NCBI GenBank assembly: GCA_030156945.1
Contig: JASGLT010000007.1
Location: 23,373 to 87,372, forward strand
Reading direction: 5' to 3'
Length of the DNA: 64,000 bases
From: Thermococcaceae archaeon
Lineage (GTDB): Archaea; Methanobacteriota_B; Thermococci; Thermococcales; Thermococcaceae
Below are positions 27,435-36,056 of this stretch, piece after piece. Numbering within the stretch: the first letter of the stretch is position 1; each line of letters starts with the position of its first letter. The position numbers and the translations under genes are program-made. The notes below the pieces were generated by a model that saw nothing but the letters and a program-made list of their open reading frames with translations, was not told where the DNA came from and searched no databases.

Positions 27435-28178
27435 ATGGTGGTTGTTGTAGTTACAGGGCGCGGCGGTGCGGGGAAAACCACGACTACCGCTAATCTCAGC
27501 TCATACCTCGCAATGAAAGATTACAGGGTTCTCGCGATCGATGGTGACCTGTACCTTCCGAATCTGGGCTTTCATTTTGGTATCGAGAACGTGAAGTATA
27601 CCGTCCATTCCCTCCTAAAAGACCCCAGCATAGAGCCGGAGTGGGCGATATACAAACACCCTCACACGGGAGTCTACGTGATGCCCGGGAGCAGCAACCT
27701 ACATGATGTCATCGGGATCTCTCCAAGAAGGCTCGTGGAGGTTCTCGAGAGGGTGAAATCCAGGTACGGTGTTATTTTTGTGGACTCCCCAACGGGCATT
27801 CCCTTTGACACACTGCCAACTTTTGAGGTCGCAGGTTATCAGATAATCGTGGTGGAAATCGAGAGATCCCCAATTTACTCCTTTGAAACGATGGTGAAAA
27901 ACGAGGTTGAGAAGCTGAAAGTTATAGGCGAGAAGTACAGGCTTCAGATTGGAGTAGTGCTGAACAAAGTCAGGGAAGCGGAAGACGTTGTGGAGCACAT
28001 AATTGAGGCGGTAGAGGAGGACCTCAATGTGCCGGTTCTTGGATGGGTCCCCCTAGATCCCGAAGTTCCAGAAGCCGTCAACGCGGGCATTCCAGTTGTG
28101 AGGTACAATCCAAAAAGCGATGCCGCCCTCGCCTTTGCTGACGTTGGGGAGGTTTTAGAGAAGTGGCTCTTCGGATGA
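27435..28178 (+). CDS. MinD/ParA-type ATPase
   Basis: A 247-residue P-loop ATPase of the SIMIBI class. The Walker A region is TGRGGAGKTTTTANL (residues 7-21). The residue that is the signature Lys in deviant Walker A motifs (KGGxGKT) is Arg here. Switch I is AIDGDLYLPNLGFHFG; Walker B is YGVIFVDSPTGIPFD. The C-terminal part (VLGWVPLDPEVPEAVNAGIPVV) matches MinD-like proteins. Archaeal MinD homologues position proteins, for example chemotaxis arrays or pili, or act in assembly; no partner is encoded nearby. A TATA element at about 27392-27398 and GGGGG before ATG support the start. Confidence 0.85.
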   Translation: MVVVVVTGRGGAGKTTTTANLSSYLAMKDYRVLAIDGDLYLPNLGFHFGIENVKYTVHSLLKDPSIEPEWAIYKHPHTGVYVMPGSSNLHDVIGISPRRLVEVLERVKSRYGVIFVDSPTGIPFDTLPTFEVAGYQIIVVEIERSPIYSFETMVKNEVEKLKVIGEKYRLQIGVVLNKVREAEDVVEHIIEAVEEDLNVPVLGWVPLDPEVPEAVNAGIPVVRYNPKSDAALAFADVGEVLEKWLFG

Positions 28179-28194
28179 TTTGGGGGGTGTTAAA

Positions 28195-29421
28195 ATGAAC
28201 TTTGAAGAGCTCGTTGATAAGGTGGCAAGTGGTGAAATTAAGCTCCATCAGGTCGAGAAGTACACTAACGGCGACAAAAAGCTCGCGACTGAAATAAGGA
28301 GGAAAGCCCTTGAGAAAAAGCTCGGAATAAAGCTTGAGAACATCGGGCACTACTCAATAGACCCCAACCAGGTCATAGGAAAGAACATTGAGAACATGAT
28401 CGGCGTCGTTCAGATACCCATGGGCGTTGCCGGACCGCTCAAAATCAACGGGGAGTACGCGAAGGGCGAGTTCTACATCCCCCTTGCCACGACTGAGGGT
28501 GCCCTCGTTGCGAGCGTGAACCGCGGCTGCTCTGCCCTAACTGCCGCCGGGGGCGTTAAAACTACTCTCATAGACGACAAGATGACGCGCGCCCCCCTTC
28601 TCAAGTGCCCCCACGCTAGAAGGGCGAGAGAGGTTGCCGAGTGGGTGAAGAACAACCTCGACTATCTCCAAGAGAAGGCGGTCTCAAAGGTCACCAGGCA
28701 CGGGAAGCTGAGGGGTGTTAGGCCATTCATCGTGGGCAACAACCTCTACCTCCGCTTTGAGTTCGAGACCGGCGATGCAATGGGCATGAATATGGTCACG
28801 ATAACGAGCGAGGAGATAATGAAGGTCATCGAAGAGGAATTCCCCGACGTGAAGTATCTTGCACTCTCCGGCAACCTTTGTGTTGACAAGAAGCCCAACG
28901 CAGCGAACTTCCTCCTCGGGAGGGGCAAGACCGTCATTGCCGAGGCCGTGATTCCTCGGAAGATCGTCGAGGAGAAGCTGAAGACAACACCCGAACTCAT
29001 AGCCGAGGTGAACTACCGCAAGAACCTCGTTGGTTCAGCGCAGGCCGGCTCGTACGGTTTCAACGCCCACTTCGGAAACATAGTAGGCGCGATATTCCTT
29101 GCTACCGGGCAGGACGAGGCGCAAATAACAGAAGGCTCACACGGCATAACCCTCGCCGAGGTAACTCCTGAGGGAGACCTCTACATCAGCATCACGATGC
29201 CGAGCCTTGAGATTGGGACAGTTGGCGGAGGTACAAGAGTTCCCACGCAAAGGGAGGCTCTCTCGATTATGGGCGTTGCCGGAGGTGGAGACCCACCTGG
29301 AACGAACGCCAAGAAGTTCGCAGAGATAGTCGCTGGAGCAGTTCTCGCTGGCGAGCTTTCTCTGCTGGCGGCGATAGCGGCAAAGCACCTGGCAAAGGCC
29401 CACAAGGAGCTTGGCCGCTAG
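28195..29421 (+). CDS. hmgA: 3-Hydroxy-3-methylglutaryl-CoA reductase
   Basis: A 408-residue class I, NADPH-dependent HMG-CoA reductase, which makes mevalonate for the isoprenoid ether lipids. Catalytic Glu lies in ATTEGALVASVNRGC, Lys/Asp in SGNLCVDKKPNAANFLLGRGK, Asp in TGQDEAQ and the His in AAIAAKHLAKAH. The cofactor loop is GDAMGMNM. No membrane anchor is present, as in other archaea. ATG 28195 has GGGGGGTG 5 nt upstream and the gene follows the MinD-like gene by 16 bp. Its stop overlaps the convergent membrane-protein gene by 4 bp. Confidence 0.95.
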   Translation: MNFEELVDKVASGEIKLHQVEKYTNGDKKLATEIRRKALEKKLGIKLENIGHYSIDPNQVIGKNIENMIGVVQIPMGVAGPLKINGEYAKGEFYIPLATTEGALVASVNRGCSALTAAGGVKTTLIDDKMTRAPLLKCPHARRAREVAEWVKNNLDYLQEKAVSKVTRHGKLRGVRPFIVGNNLYLRFEFETGDAMGMNMVTITSEEIMKVIEEEFPDVKYLALSGNLCVDKKPNAANFLLGRGKTVIAEAVIPRKIVEEKLKTTPELIAEVNYRKNLVGSAQAGSYGFNAHFGNIVGAIFLATGQDEAQITEGSHGITLAEVTPEGDLYISITMPSLEIGTVGGGTRVPTQREALSIMGVAGGGDPPGTNAKKFAEIVAGAVLAGELSLLAAIAAKHLAKAHKELGR

Positions 29422-30074
29422 CTCTCTTCTTGTTTTGGCTTTATTCTCACAACTTTGACTATTTTAACGCTCTTCTTCGCAAAGGGATCTTGGGAGATCA
29501 TCTCAACACCTCTGAGGTAGAGGAGCGAGAAGGGGTAGTCAATTGCAAGGTATATCAGAAGGGTGAGAGCAAGCAGGAGAAGTGACTGAAGGAGATAGTC
29601 TTCAACGTTGAGGAGAGAGGAGAACAGAAAGCTTCCGAGGAAGCTTATCATGAAATTTATCCCGGAACGGTGCTTGTATCTCTTTCCAGCGATTTTCTTC
29701 TTCCCAATCACCCTGAGGAGAACTTCGAGGGCTTCTTTACTTCTTACGTTGAAGAAGAGAACAAACTCGGGTTTAAGCTCCCCTTCGGGCCTAATCGGGG
29801 CTACTGGAGCAGCCAGATAGAACATCCTGCTCATTCCGTCAGTTAACTCTATTATCTCGACCGACTTTCCGGAGTAGAGCCTACCAAAATAGGAGGCGAG
29901 AGTTTCGGGGTCTGGTTCAAGAAGCTCCACGAACTCAACTCCAGCCGTTTTGAAAATCGCCTCAAGCTTTGAGGCGCAGATCGAGAGAGCCTCGCACCTA
30001 ACCTGTGCGTACATCACGTATTTGTTAGGCTTCCAGCGGGAGGATACTCTATGAGACTTTTTCTCTGACTCCAT
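29418..30074 (-). CDS. Two-helix membrane protein, paralogue of the gene at 30182-30682
   Basis: A 218-residue protein. A soluble alpha-beta N-terminal domain (about 1-130) is followed by two closely spaced transmembrane helices (about 142-190) and a short basic tail. The segment LLEPDPETLASYFGRLYSGKSVEIIEL resembles LFEPDAQTLTDALLQVAQTS... in the neighbouring gene, and both share a following beta-hairpin pattern. They are therefore probably diverged tandem copies. Start ATG 30074 is chosen because a TTTTTAAAT element about 20 bp upstream suggests a leaderless mRNA; the longer frame to 30107 would include it. Function unknown. Confidence 0.6.
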   Translation of the reverse strand: MESEKKSHRVSSRWKPNKYVMYAQVRCEALSICASKLEAIFKTAGVEFVELLEPDPETLASYFGRLYSGKSVEIIELTDGMSRMFYLAAPVAPIRPEGELKPEFVLFFNVRSKEALEVLLRVIGKKKIAGKRYKHRSGINFMISFLGSFLFSSLLNVEDYLLQSLLLLALTLLIYLAIDYPFSLLYLRGVEMISQDPFAKKSVKIVKVVRIKPKQEES

Positions 30075-30160
30075 CAAGCCAAATACCACTCCAGATTTAA
30101 AAAGCATTGCGTTCTGAGCGAAAAAGCTAAACCTAAAAACTTCTCAGTGGAGGCTTAAAA

Positions 30161-30220
30161 GGGGATGATGAGGAGTTTCCCTCACTCCGACCTGTGACGA
30201 GGAGCCGATGCTCTGACCCT
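30161..30220 (+). ncRNA. Candidate box C/D guide sRNA
   Basis: In order: 5' GGGG (30161-30164), C box ATGATGA (30165-30171), a 15-nt guide region, D' box variant CCGA (30187-30190), C' box GTGACGA (30194-30200), a 12-nt guide (30201-30212), D box CTGA (30213-30216) and CCCT (30217-30220). The ends pair GGGG/CCCU, as C/D RNAs do next to the kink-turn. TTTCCCTCAC in the first guide complements the conserved 23S rRNA segment GTGAGGGAAA, quoted from memory. A TATA-like CTAAAAAC (30133-30140) is correctly spaced. The 3' half is antisense to the end of the neighbouring gene. D' and C' are imperfect. Confidence 0.5.
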
Positions 30221-30682
30221 CTTCTTCTGGTATCCCTTCAAGATACCACCAAAAACGCTGAGAAAAACGCCGATAAAGAGAAGCAGGTTGTTTATCTCAG
30301 ATGCCATGCCGTAGTGATAGCCAATGTAGAACAGAACAGATATTCCAGCAAGAACTAAAGCGCCGCCCAGGATAGATTTTCTTGAATCCCTGCCTACTAT
30401 GTCTTCAGCGACCTTTTCCAGACCTTTCTCTCTCTGAACCAGGAACTCGTAGGCTTCCCTGCACTGAAGTCCCTCGATCTTGCCAGGAACCACGTAAACA
30501 ACTGAATAATCGCCTGAATTAACCTTCAGAACGGTTATCTCTGGTGAAGTCTGAGCGACCTGAAGGAGAGCATCGGTAAGAGTCTGGGCGTCAGGCTCGA
30601 AAAGTTTGAGGTAGCCCTTTATGTCGAGACCTCGTGGCTGATCGTCCGTTATGCAGTAGAAGACAGTGAACCTGGCTTTCAT
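30182..30682 (-). CDS. Two-helix membrane protein, paralogue of the gene at 29418-30074
   Basis: A 166-residue protein with a soluble domain (about 1-100) containing KGYLKLFEPDAQTLTDALLQ, then two transmembrane helices (about 106-124 and 129-150) and a basic tail (KGYQKKRVRASAPRHR). The architecture and the LFEPD-x2-TL motif match the next gene downstream, suggesting duplication. ATG 30682 is preceded by a GTG at 30688 that could also start. Function unknown; the short loop between helices implies both termini are cytoplasmic. Confidence 0.6.
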   Translation of the reverse strand: MKARFTVFYCITDDQPRGLDIKGYLKLFEPDAQTLTDALLQVAQTSPEITVLKVNSGDYSVVYVVPGKIEGLQCREAYEFLVQREKGLEKVAEDIVGRDSRKSILGGALVLAGISVLFYIGYHYGMASEINNLLLFIGVFLSVFGGILKGYQKKRVRASAPRHRSE

Positions 30683-30722
30683 TTTCACTCACAAAAGGAA
30701 TAGAAAAAAGGGCTTAAAAACT

Positions 30723-32600
30723 TCAGCCCGCTATCTTCTGAATCTTCTTTCTGACGAGCGAGCTGACGAGCTTTCCGTCCGCCCTTCCGCGGAGCTTCGC
30801 CATCGCCCTTCCCATTATCATGCCCATGGCACCCATGCCCTTAGCTTTGATTACTTCGATGTTCTGCTGGATAACTTCGTCAATGATCCTCTCGACCTCT
30901 TCCTCACTTAGGAGCGTCAGCCCCTTCTCTTCAGCCACTTGCTTTGCAGTCTTCTCCGGGTGAAGTGCCAGCTCCTTGAATATCTCCTCAAAGGCCTCCT
31001 TCGCTATCTTCCCTTCGAGGTAAAGCTCAAAGGCTTCCCTGATGTGCTCGTCGGTGACATTCTCTATCGGAACCTCCTTCTTGAGTCCCTTGAGAACAAC
31101 GACGAGTATTGAAGCCGCCAGGGAGGGCTTAACTCCCTTCTCAACTAGCTCCTCGAAGAGCTCGTCCCTCTCATCGTTTACAAGAGTCTCTGCCAAGCTT
31201 CTGTCTATCCTGTACTCCCTGATGTAGCGCTCTATCCTCTCCTGCGGGAGTTCGGGCAGGTTGGCCTTTATCCTCTCTTTCTCCTCCGGCGGCAGGAATA
31301 TCGAGGGTATGTCAGTTTCAGGATACATCCTGGCCTTTCCTGGGAGCGGGCGCATGTACTGCGTGTTGCCGTCCGGTAAAGCCCTCCTCGTCTCCTCAGG
31401 AACTCCTTCGATGGCCTCTTTAGCTCTCTTGATGACCTCGCGGAGCGCGTTCTTGGCTGTCTCTTCTTCAGCAGCAACGAGAACGAACGCGTCCTCCTCT
31501 CCAAGACCAAGTTTTTCAATAACTGCATTAACCTCCTCCTGTATTATCCCGTAGTTCGGTAGTTCATCGATGTGGAAGATGCCCCTCACGTACTTCTTGG
31601 CCCTGTCGGCCATCTCCGTTCCGAGCCTTCTCCCCGGCTGTATCTCCTTCCCGATTAGGCCGCGGAACTTGGGGAGCCTCACTGCTAAGACTTTCCCGCC
31701 ATTCTTTATCGTCCGCGCGATTATCTTCGAGCCGGTGTTCTGGAAGACGTCAGTTACGTCGTAGAACTCCTCCTTGATGTCCTCCGGCTTAACGCCCCTC
31801 TTCTTCAGCTCGTCCCTTATCTTGAGCAGGTTCAGCTGCCTCTCGACTTCCCTCTCTATGATGAGAGGTATCATGTCAAGCTCCTGGACACCCTTTATCT
31901 CGACCCTTGCTCCGCCCTTAATGGAGACGTTGAGATCCTGCCTGATGGTTCCGAGACCGCGTTTGACTTTTCTGGTTGCCCTCAATGCGTCGCCTATGTA
32001 CTTGGCCACAACCTTAGCCTGCTCGGGGTGGTGGATGTCGGGGGTAGTGCTTATCTCAACCAAGGGGATTCCAAGGCGGTCGATGCGGTAGATTACCTCC
32101 CTCTCCCTCCTCTCGACGATTCTGCATGCGTCCTCCTCAAGGCAGACTGTTGGGATTCCAACGCTTCCCCAGGGAGTATCTACTTTACCGTTCACGGCAA
32201 CTATCGCCGTTCTCTGAAAGCCAGAGACGTTTGAGCCGTCTATGACGATCTTGCGCATGAAGTGGACCTCATCGACTGGCTTGGCGTTGAGGAGGTAGCC
32301 TATCTGGAGTGTAACCTCAAGAGCCTCCCTGTCGGGTCCCCTCGGCGGCTCCTCGTCCATGTAAACGAGGTCGGTAAGCTTGTAGTTGCCCTCGTAGATG
32401 TACTTCCTGCCCTTCTTGAACTCCTCAAGGGCGGCTGGGTCAATCTCGCCCAGCTCGCTCATCGTTGGCCTCAAGCGGCGCTCAAAGGTAAAGTCAACCT
32501 CATCGCTAAGGTCACTAGGTACGGGAGAAAAGAGTTTAAAGGTGTCGAGCTGGCGGTGTATCTCAAGCCCGACCTTAAGACCGAGCTCCTCGTAGTTCAC
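30723..32600 (-). CDS. gatE: Glutamyl-tRNA(Gln) amidotransferase subunit E
   Basis: A 625-residue kinase/tRNA-binding subunit of the archaeal GatDE complex, which converts Glu-tRNA(Gln) to Gln-tRNA(Gln). The GatB/E core begins [15 protein letters not shown] and continues with [44 protein letters not shown] and [16 protein letters not shown]. An AspRS-like insertion (GAD domain, about 290-400) is specific to GatE, and a helical/YqeY-like tail ([21 protein letters not shown]) ends it. I start it at GTG 32600, which forms a GTGA overlap with the hidden antitoxin gene. The in-frame extension to 32789 is a low-complexity Gly/Ser read-through of that gene in the wrong frame. Confidence 0.93.
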   Translation of the reverse strand: MNYEELGLKVGLEIHRQLDTFKLFSPVPSDLSDEVDFTFERRLRPTMSELGEIDPAALEEFKKGRKYIYEGNYKLTDLVYMDEEPPRGPDREALEVTLQIGYLLNAKPVDEVHFMRKIVIDGSNVSGFQRTAIVAVNGKVDTPWGSVGIPTVCLEEDACRIVERREREVIYRIDRLGIPLVEISTTPDIHHPEQAKVVAKYIGDALRATRKVKRGLGTIRQDLNVSIKGGARVEIKGVQELDMIPLIIEREVERQLNLLKIRDELKKRGVKPEDIKEEFYDVTDVFQNTGSKIIARTIKNGGKVLAVRLPKFRGLIGKEIQPGRRLGTEMADRAKKYVRGIFHIDELPNYGIIQEEVNAVIEKLGLGEEDAFVLVAAEEETAKNALREVIKRAKEAIEGVPEETRRALPDGNTQYMRPLPGKARMYPETDIPSIFLPPEEKERIKANLPELPQERIERYIREYRIDRSLAETLVNDERDELFEELVEKGVKPSLAASILVVVLKGLKKEVPIENVTDEHIREAFELYLEGKIAKEAFEEIFKELALHPEKTAKQVAEEKGLTLLSEEEVERIIDEVIQQNIEVIKAKGMGAMGMIMGRAMAKLRGRADGKLVSSLVRKKIQKIAG

Positions 32601-32746
32601 TCGCCCCAGGTCTCCAGAAGCTCCCACTCGTCCGCCACTTCCCGTCTTGGAAGCTCCTTCACTATAACTTCCACTTCCGCCCCTTCCTGAAGGGGAACCT
32701 CCTCCAGGGGCTTCAGAACGCCTCCCATGTAGACCGCCCTCACCAT
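32597..32746 (-). CDS. AF2212-like (DUF104) antitoxin family protein
   Basis: A 49-residue protein in a different frame from gatE. It reads [20 protein letters not shown] and continues EGAEVEVIV. This is the typical beta-strand pattern of AF2212-like antitoxins (VRAVYxxGVLKPLE...L-x-EG-x-x-V-x-V), which partner PIN toxins in archaea. ATG 32746 has GGTGGTGA 5 nt upstream. Its stop TGA overlaps gatE's GTG as GTGA, so gatE translation probably depends on it. No PIN gene is adjacent; it is an orphan. It has its own promoter, separate from gatD. Confidence 0.78.
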   Translation of the reverse strand: MVRAVYMGGVLKPLEEVPLQEGAEVEVIVKELPRREVADEWELLETWGE

Positions 32747-32782
32747 TGGTATCACCACCGGTGTTTAATACGCCACCATCAA

Positions 32783-32830
32783 GTGTCATATCATGCCCAC
32801 CTCCTTTATATACTTATCGGCACATGACAC
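32783..32830 (-). promoter_or_regulatory. Promoter of the antitoxin-gatE unit, TATA flanked by inverted repeats
   Basis: On the minus strand a TATA element (plus-strand TTTATATA, 32805-32812) lies about 60 bp before the antitoxin start. It is bracketed by GTGTCAT (32783-32789) and ATGACAC (32824-32830), perfect 7-bp inverted repeats 34 bp apart. Both carry an ATCAA run on the outer side. Such half-sites around a TATA box suggest a dimeric regulator, possibly the antitoxin itself. Confidence 0.5.
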
Positions 32831-32884
32831 ATTTGATCACCATATAGACAAATGTTCACCCAATTTTTTGATGTACACTTTGGG

Positions 32885-34207
32885 TCAAATCAGATAAGTG
32901 TTGTACTTTGTGTAAGGCGTTATCTCGCCGGCGTAGTTGGTCAGCATCATTCTCCCTACCTCTTCGAGGTCATCAGTGTGTCCGAGAACCCAGCCAAGCT
33001 TGACGTAGGCCGTCTCCGGAAGCATGTCCTCGCAGGGTATAACGCCAGCCTTTAGGAGCCTCCTCCCGGTGGAGTAGACGTTGAGGTTCACCCTTCCGTA
33101 GAGGCACTGGCTCGTCATGCATACCGCCACACCGTTCTCAACGGCCCTCTCAATGGCGGGTATCATGTCGTTTGGCGTGTGGCCGAGGCCCGTTCCCTCG
33201 ATGACGACTCCCTTGTAGCCCCTATCAACGAGGAACTCAAGGAGCTCGCCCGTCACACCTGGATAGATTTTGAGTATCGCGACCTTCTCCTCGAATCTGT
33301 CGTCAACCTCTACCTCACCCTCGCCCCTCTTCCTGTAGTCGTCCCTTAGGTACTCGATCTTCCCGTCTGTCCAGACCTTCGCTATCGGAATGTCGTTGAT
33401 GCTCCTGAATGTGTCTCTCCTGCTCGTGTGCATCTTCCTGACTTTGGTTCCGCGGTGGGCAAGGCAGTATGTGTCGCTCGTTTCTCCGTGCATGACTACC
33501 ATAACCTCGGCAACATCGCTAACTGCCATCCTCGTGGCGCAGATGAGGTTCATCGCCGCGTCGCTGCTCGGCCTGTCGGAGCTCCTCTGGGAGCCCACGA
33601 GAACTACGGGCTTTGTGAGGTTCCTGAGCATGAAGCTGAGTGCAGCTGCGGTATAGCCCATCGTGTCCGTTCCGTGGGCAATGACGACTCCGTCCTCGCC
33701 GGAGTTGAGAGCTTTAGCGGTCTCGTGAGCTATCCTCTTCCAGTACTCCGGCTTCATGTCTTCGCTCATTATGTTGAACAGGAGCTTTGGCGTTATGTTG
33801 GCTATATCGAATATCTCCGGGACTGCCTTCGCCAGCTCCTCTGCGGTGAAAGCAGCGTGAACAGCACCGGTCTTGTAATCTATCCTGCTCGCTATCGTTC
33901 CACCCGTTCCAAGGATGGTAACGCTTGGGAGGCCCTCTTTCCTTGGCAGGACTTCCCTGAACTCCATCTTGGGGGCTTCCTTGGCCTTCTCAAGAATTTC
34001 GATGCTTTCTATCGCGTCTATCAAAACACCGATGTTGTAGCCGTTGTCGAGCTTAATCGTGAGTGTCTCGCCTGGGGAAAGCTCGTAGGGCGGCATAACA
34101 AGGCCCTCGAAGGTTACCCTCTCGTCGCCTTCCCTCTTGACGACCCTGACGAGGTCTCCCACACCGAGACCGTGCCTTTCCATGAACTCATCGACCTTTC
34201 TCTTCAT
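32885..34207 (-). CDS. gatD: Glutamyl-tRNA(Gln) amidotransferase subunit D
   Basis: A 440-residue asparaginase-like subunit that hydrolyses glutamine to supply ammonia to GatE. A small N-terminal barrel (about 1-85; VGDLVRVVKREGDERVTFEG) precedes the asparaginase fold. Catalytic threonines are in ILGTGGTIASRIDYKTGAV and VIAHGTDTMGYTAAAL, with the partnering Lys farther on. VVIEGTGLGHTPNDMIPAIERAV belongs to the C-terminal lobe. ATG 34207 has AGGGG 6 nt upstream. gatD and gatE are separated by the antitoxin gene and an internal promoter. Confidence 0.94.
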   Translation of the reverse strand: MKRKVDEFMERHGLGVGDLVRVVKREGDERVTFEGLVMPPYELSPGETLTIKLDNGYNIGVLIDAIESIEILEKAKEAPKMEFREVLPRKEGLPSVTILGTGGTIASRIDYKTGAVHAAFTAEELAKAVPEIFDIANITPKLLFNIMSEDMKPEYWKRIAHETAKALNSGEDGVVIAHGTDTMGYTAAALSFMLRNLTKPVVLVGSQRSSDRPSSDAAMNLICATRMAVSDVAEVMVVMHGETSDTYCLAHRGTKVRKMHTSRRDTFRSINDIPIAKVWTDGKIEYLRDDYRKRGEGEVEVDDRFEEKVAILKIYPGVTGELLEFLVDRGYKGVVIEGTGLGHTPNDMIPAIERAVENGVAVCMTSQCLYGRVNLNVYSTGRRLLKAGVIPCEDMLPETAYVKLGWVLGHTDDLEEVGRMMLTNYAGEITPYTKYNTYLI

Positions 34208-34272
34208 TCCCATCCCCTGCCAAAGTTCCTCAAAGACTATAAAACGTTTCGCGTACACAGAGTGGTGGTAGT

Positions 34273-34893
34273 ATGGATCTGAAGGAGATAATCGAGGGCA
34301 TAAGGAGAATCTTAGACGAGGCTGACTCCGCGAGGGAAGAGGCCCTGCGGCTAACGCGAGAGGTTGTCAGGCTGAGCGGCGATGCAGTGAAGGCCATCCA
34401 CAGAAACGACCTTGAGACTGCCAGGCAGAGGTTAAAAAGTGCCCAGCAGCTCGTGGAGATGATAAGGAAAAGCCTCAAGCCCTATCCGATGCTGTACTAC
34501 TCCGGCTACGTCCAGAGCGCCCATCAGGAGTTCGTCGAGGCGACCCTTCTCCTGGCCTACAGGGAAGGAAGGGAGTTCCCATCCCCCTGGGATCTCGGTG
34601 TTCCAGAGGCTGACTATCTCCTCGGTCTTGGTGATTTTATAGGTGAGCTGAGGAGGCACTTTCTGCTCTTACTCATCGATGGCAAGGTTGATGAGGCTGA
34701 AAAAGTTTACCGCTCCATGGAGGAGCTCTACGGAGAACTTATGACGCTTGAGTATCCCAAAGGCCTTGTGAACATCAGGACAAAGCAGGATCAGGCGCGG
34801 CACATTCTGGAGAGAACCCTCGAAGACCTCACGAGGGCCAAGCTGAACAGAAGGCTTGAAGAGAAGCTGAAAGCGGCGGTGGGAGATGAGTGA
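34273..34893 (+). CDS. Translin family protein
   Basis: A 206-residue all-helical protein with the translin pattern: an N-terminal helix pair (REEALRLTREVVRLSGDAVKAIHR), PYPMLYYSGYVQSAHQEFVEATLLLAY, then VPEADYLLGLGDFIGELRRHFL and a C-terminal helix. Translins are octameric single-stranded nucleic-acid-binding proteins, and archaeal homologues can have RNase activity (C3PO-like). A possible acidic metal site lies around QEFVEA and LGDFIGEL, by inference. It overlaps the endonuclease V gene by 8 bp. A TATA (CTATAAAAC) at about 34238 is well placed. Confidence 0.82.
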   Translation: MDLKEIIEGIRRILDEADSAREEALRLTREVVRLSGDAVKAIHRNDLETARQRLKSAQQLVEMIRKSLKPYPMLYYSGYVQSAHQEFVEATLLLAYREGREFPSPWDLGVPEADYLLGLGDFIGELRRHFLLLLIDGKVDEAEKVYRSMEELYGELMTLEYPKGLVNIRTKQDQARHILERTLEDLTRAKLNRRLEEKLKAAVGDE

Positions 34894-35467
34894 GGAACTC
34901 TTCAAAAAGCTGGCGGAAGTTCAGAGGAAGCTGGCAAAAAGAGTAGTCGAGAGGCCGCTGGATTTGTCGGCTATTAAAACCGTTGGGGCGGTTGATGTTT
35001 CTTATCGCGGCGGGAGGGCAAGGGCTGCCTTCCTCATCTGTTCTTTTCCAGAGTGCGAAGTTCTGAAACAAAGAGTTGTCGAGGTAGATGTGAGCTTTCC
35101 GTACATTCCAACTTTCTTTTTTCTCCGGGAGACAAGGCCGGTTCTCGTTGCCATTGGAAGGGAAAGGCCCGATGTACTTCTCGTGGAGGGGCACGGGAAG
35201 GCGCATCCAAGGGGGTATGGGTTGGCCTCGCACATCGGCCTCGTACTTGGTATTCCAACTATCGGAGTTGCCAAGCGGCCGCTGAGGGATGCGCCCGAAG
35301 GTTCATGGGTGAAGGTGGATAAGACCTACGTGAGCGTCGGACACCTGGTTGACCTGCCTTCGGCGGTTGAGATAGTTAAGGCTTTAAGCATAGGGGGCTA
35401 TCCGCTACCACTGAGAATTGCGGACAGACTGTCAAAGGAACTCACGCGCGGGCATCAGGAGGAGTGA
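34886..35467 (+). CDS. nfi: Endonuclease V
   Basis: A 193-residue endonuclease V, which nicks DNA one nucleotide 3' of deoxyinosine. The first catalytic Asp is in VGAVDVSYRG. PYIPTFFFLRE contains the PYIP wedge motif, and DVLLVEGHGKAHPRGYGLASHIG supplies the other acidic residues and the inosine pocket; IPTIGVAKRPL follows. The length is slightly short but complete. EndoQ, a second archaeal inosine/uracil endonuclease, is encoded at 49324-50589. Confidence 0.92.
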   Translation: MSEELFKKLAEVQRKLAKRVVERPLDLSAIKTVGAVDVSYRGGRARAAFLICSFPECEVLKQRVVEVDVSFPYIPTFFFLRETRPVLVAIGRERPDVLLVEGHGKAHPRGYGLASHIGLVLGIPTIGVAKRPLRDAPEGSWVKVDKTYVSVGHLVDLPSAVEIVKALSIGGYPLPLRIADRLSKELTRGHQEE

Positions 35468-35470
35468 ACG

Positions 35471-36013
35471 TTGAACGCAAAGAAAACCCTGAGTTTCATA
35501 ACAGGTTCAGGAGTAGGAGCCCTGGTTGCGTTCCTTATCATTGTCACCCAGTATCCTGCCTCAGTATCGCCCGGAATATCCCTCTCAACCGTTATTGCAG
35601 GGATGATTGTTTTTGGGGCCCTTTTTGGAGCAAAGGTGCGCCGGGACTTCCTATCCTCCCCGGCCTCCTACCTCTCCGGCCTCGGAGCAGTGTTTCTGGT
35701 GATGGTTCTAAGCTTTTGGGCGCAAGAACTCCCTGGAATTGCCCTTCTTCTGGTAGTAGCAGTCTCGGCGCTGCCCGTATACTCATTCAGGCCCATTTCT
35801 CTGATGGACGCCTTCCTCTCAGGCCCAGAGTATTTCGGTGGTGCAATCACAGGGCTCGCCATTGTTGGCACAATTGGACTGCTCACACCGGATAATGCTT
35901 TTGGGGCGACTTTCGTCGGAATGATCGGCGCACTCGTTGTGGAGGGGATTGCAGTTCTCCTTGCCATGGCATCTCGCAAACCCCACCAGGAGAAAAGGGG
36001 AGGGCAATACTGA
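35471..36013 (+). CDS. Six-helix membrane protein, unknown
   Basis: A 180-residue hydrophobic protein with about six transmembrane helices (starting about residues 8, 36, 66, 86, 120 and 145) and a basic C-terminal tail. The start is TTG 35471, with GGAGGAG 6 nt upstream overlapping the stop of endonuclease V; no ATG fits. I do not recognise a family. Co-transcription with nfi is likely but gives no clear functional hint. Confidence 0.6.
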   Translation: MNAKKTLSFITGSGVGALVAFLIIVTQYPASVSPGISLSTVIAGMIVFGALFGAKVRRDFLSSPASYLSGLGAVFLVMVLSFWAQELPGIALLLVVAVSALPVYSFRPISLMDAFLSGPEYFGGAITGLAIVGTIGLLTPDNAFGATFVGMIGALVVEGIAVLLAMASRKPHQEKRGGQY

Positions 36014-36056
36014 ACTGTATTCCATTAGGAAAAACCTAAACCTGGAAGATAGCCTC

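Noticed and set aside
32601..32789. In-frame 63-residue N-terminal extension of gatE from ATG 32789
   Set aside because: It is Gly/Ser-rich low-complexity sequence produced by reading the AF2212-like antitoxin gene in another frame. GatE homologues begin near [13 protein letters not shown], and GTG 32600 forms a GTGA coupling.
33428..34282. 284-codon open frame opposite gatD
   Set aside because: It lies entirely antisense to a well-supported gene, has no ribosome-binding site or family resemblance, and arises from high-GC codon usage.
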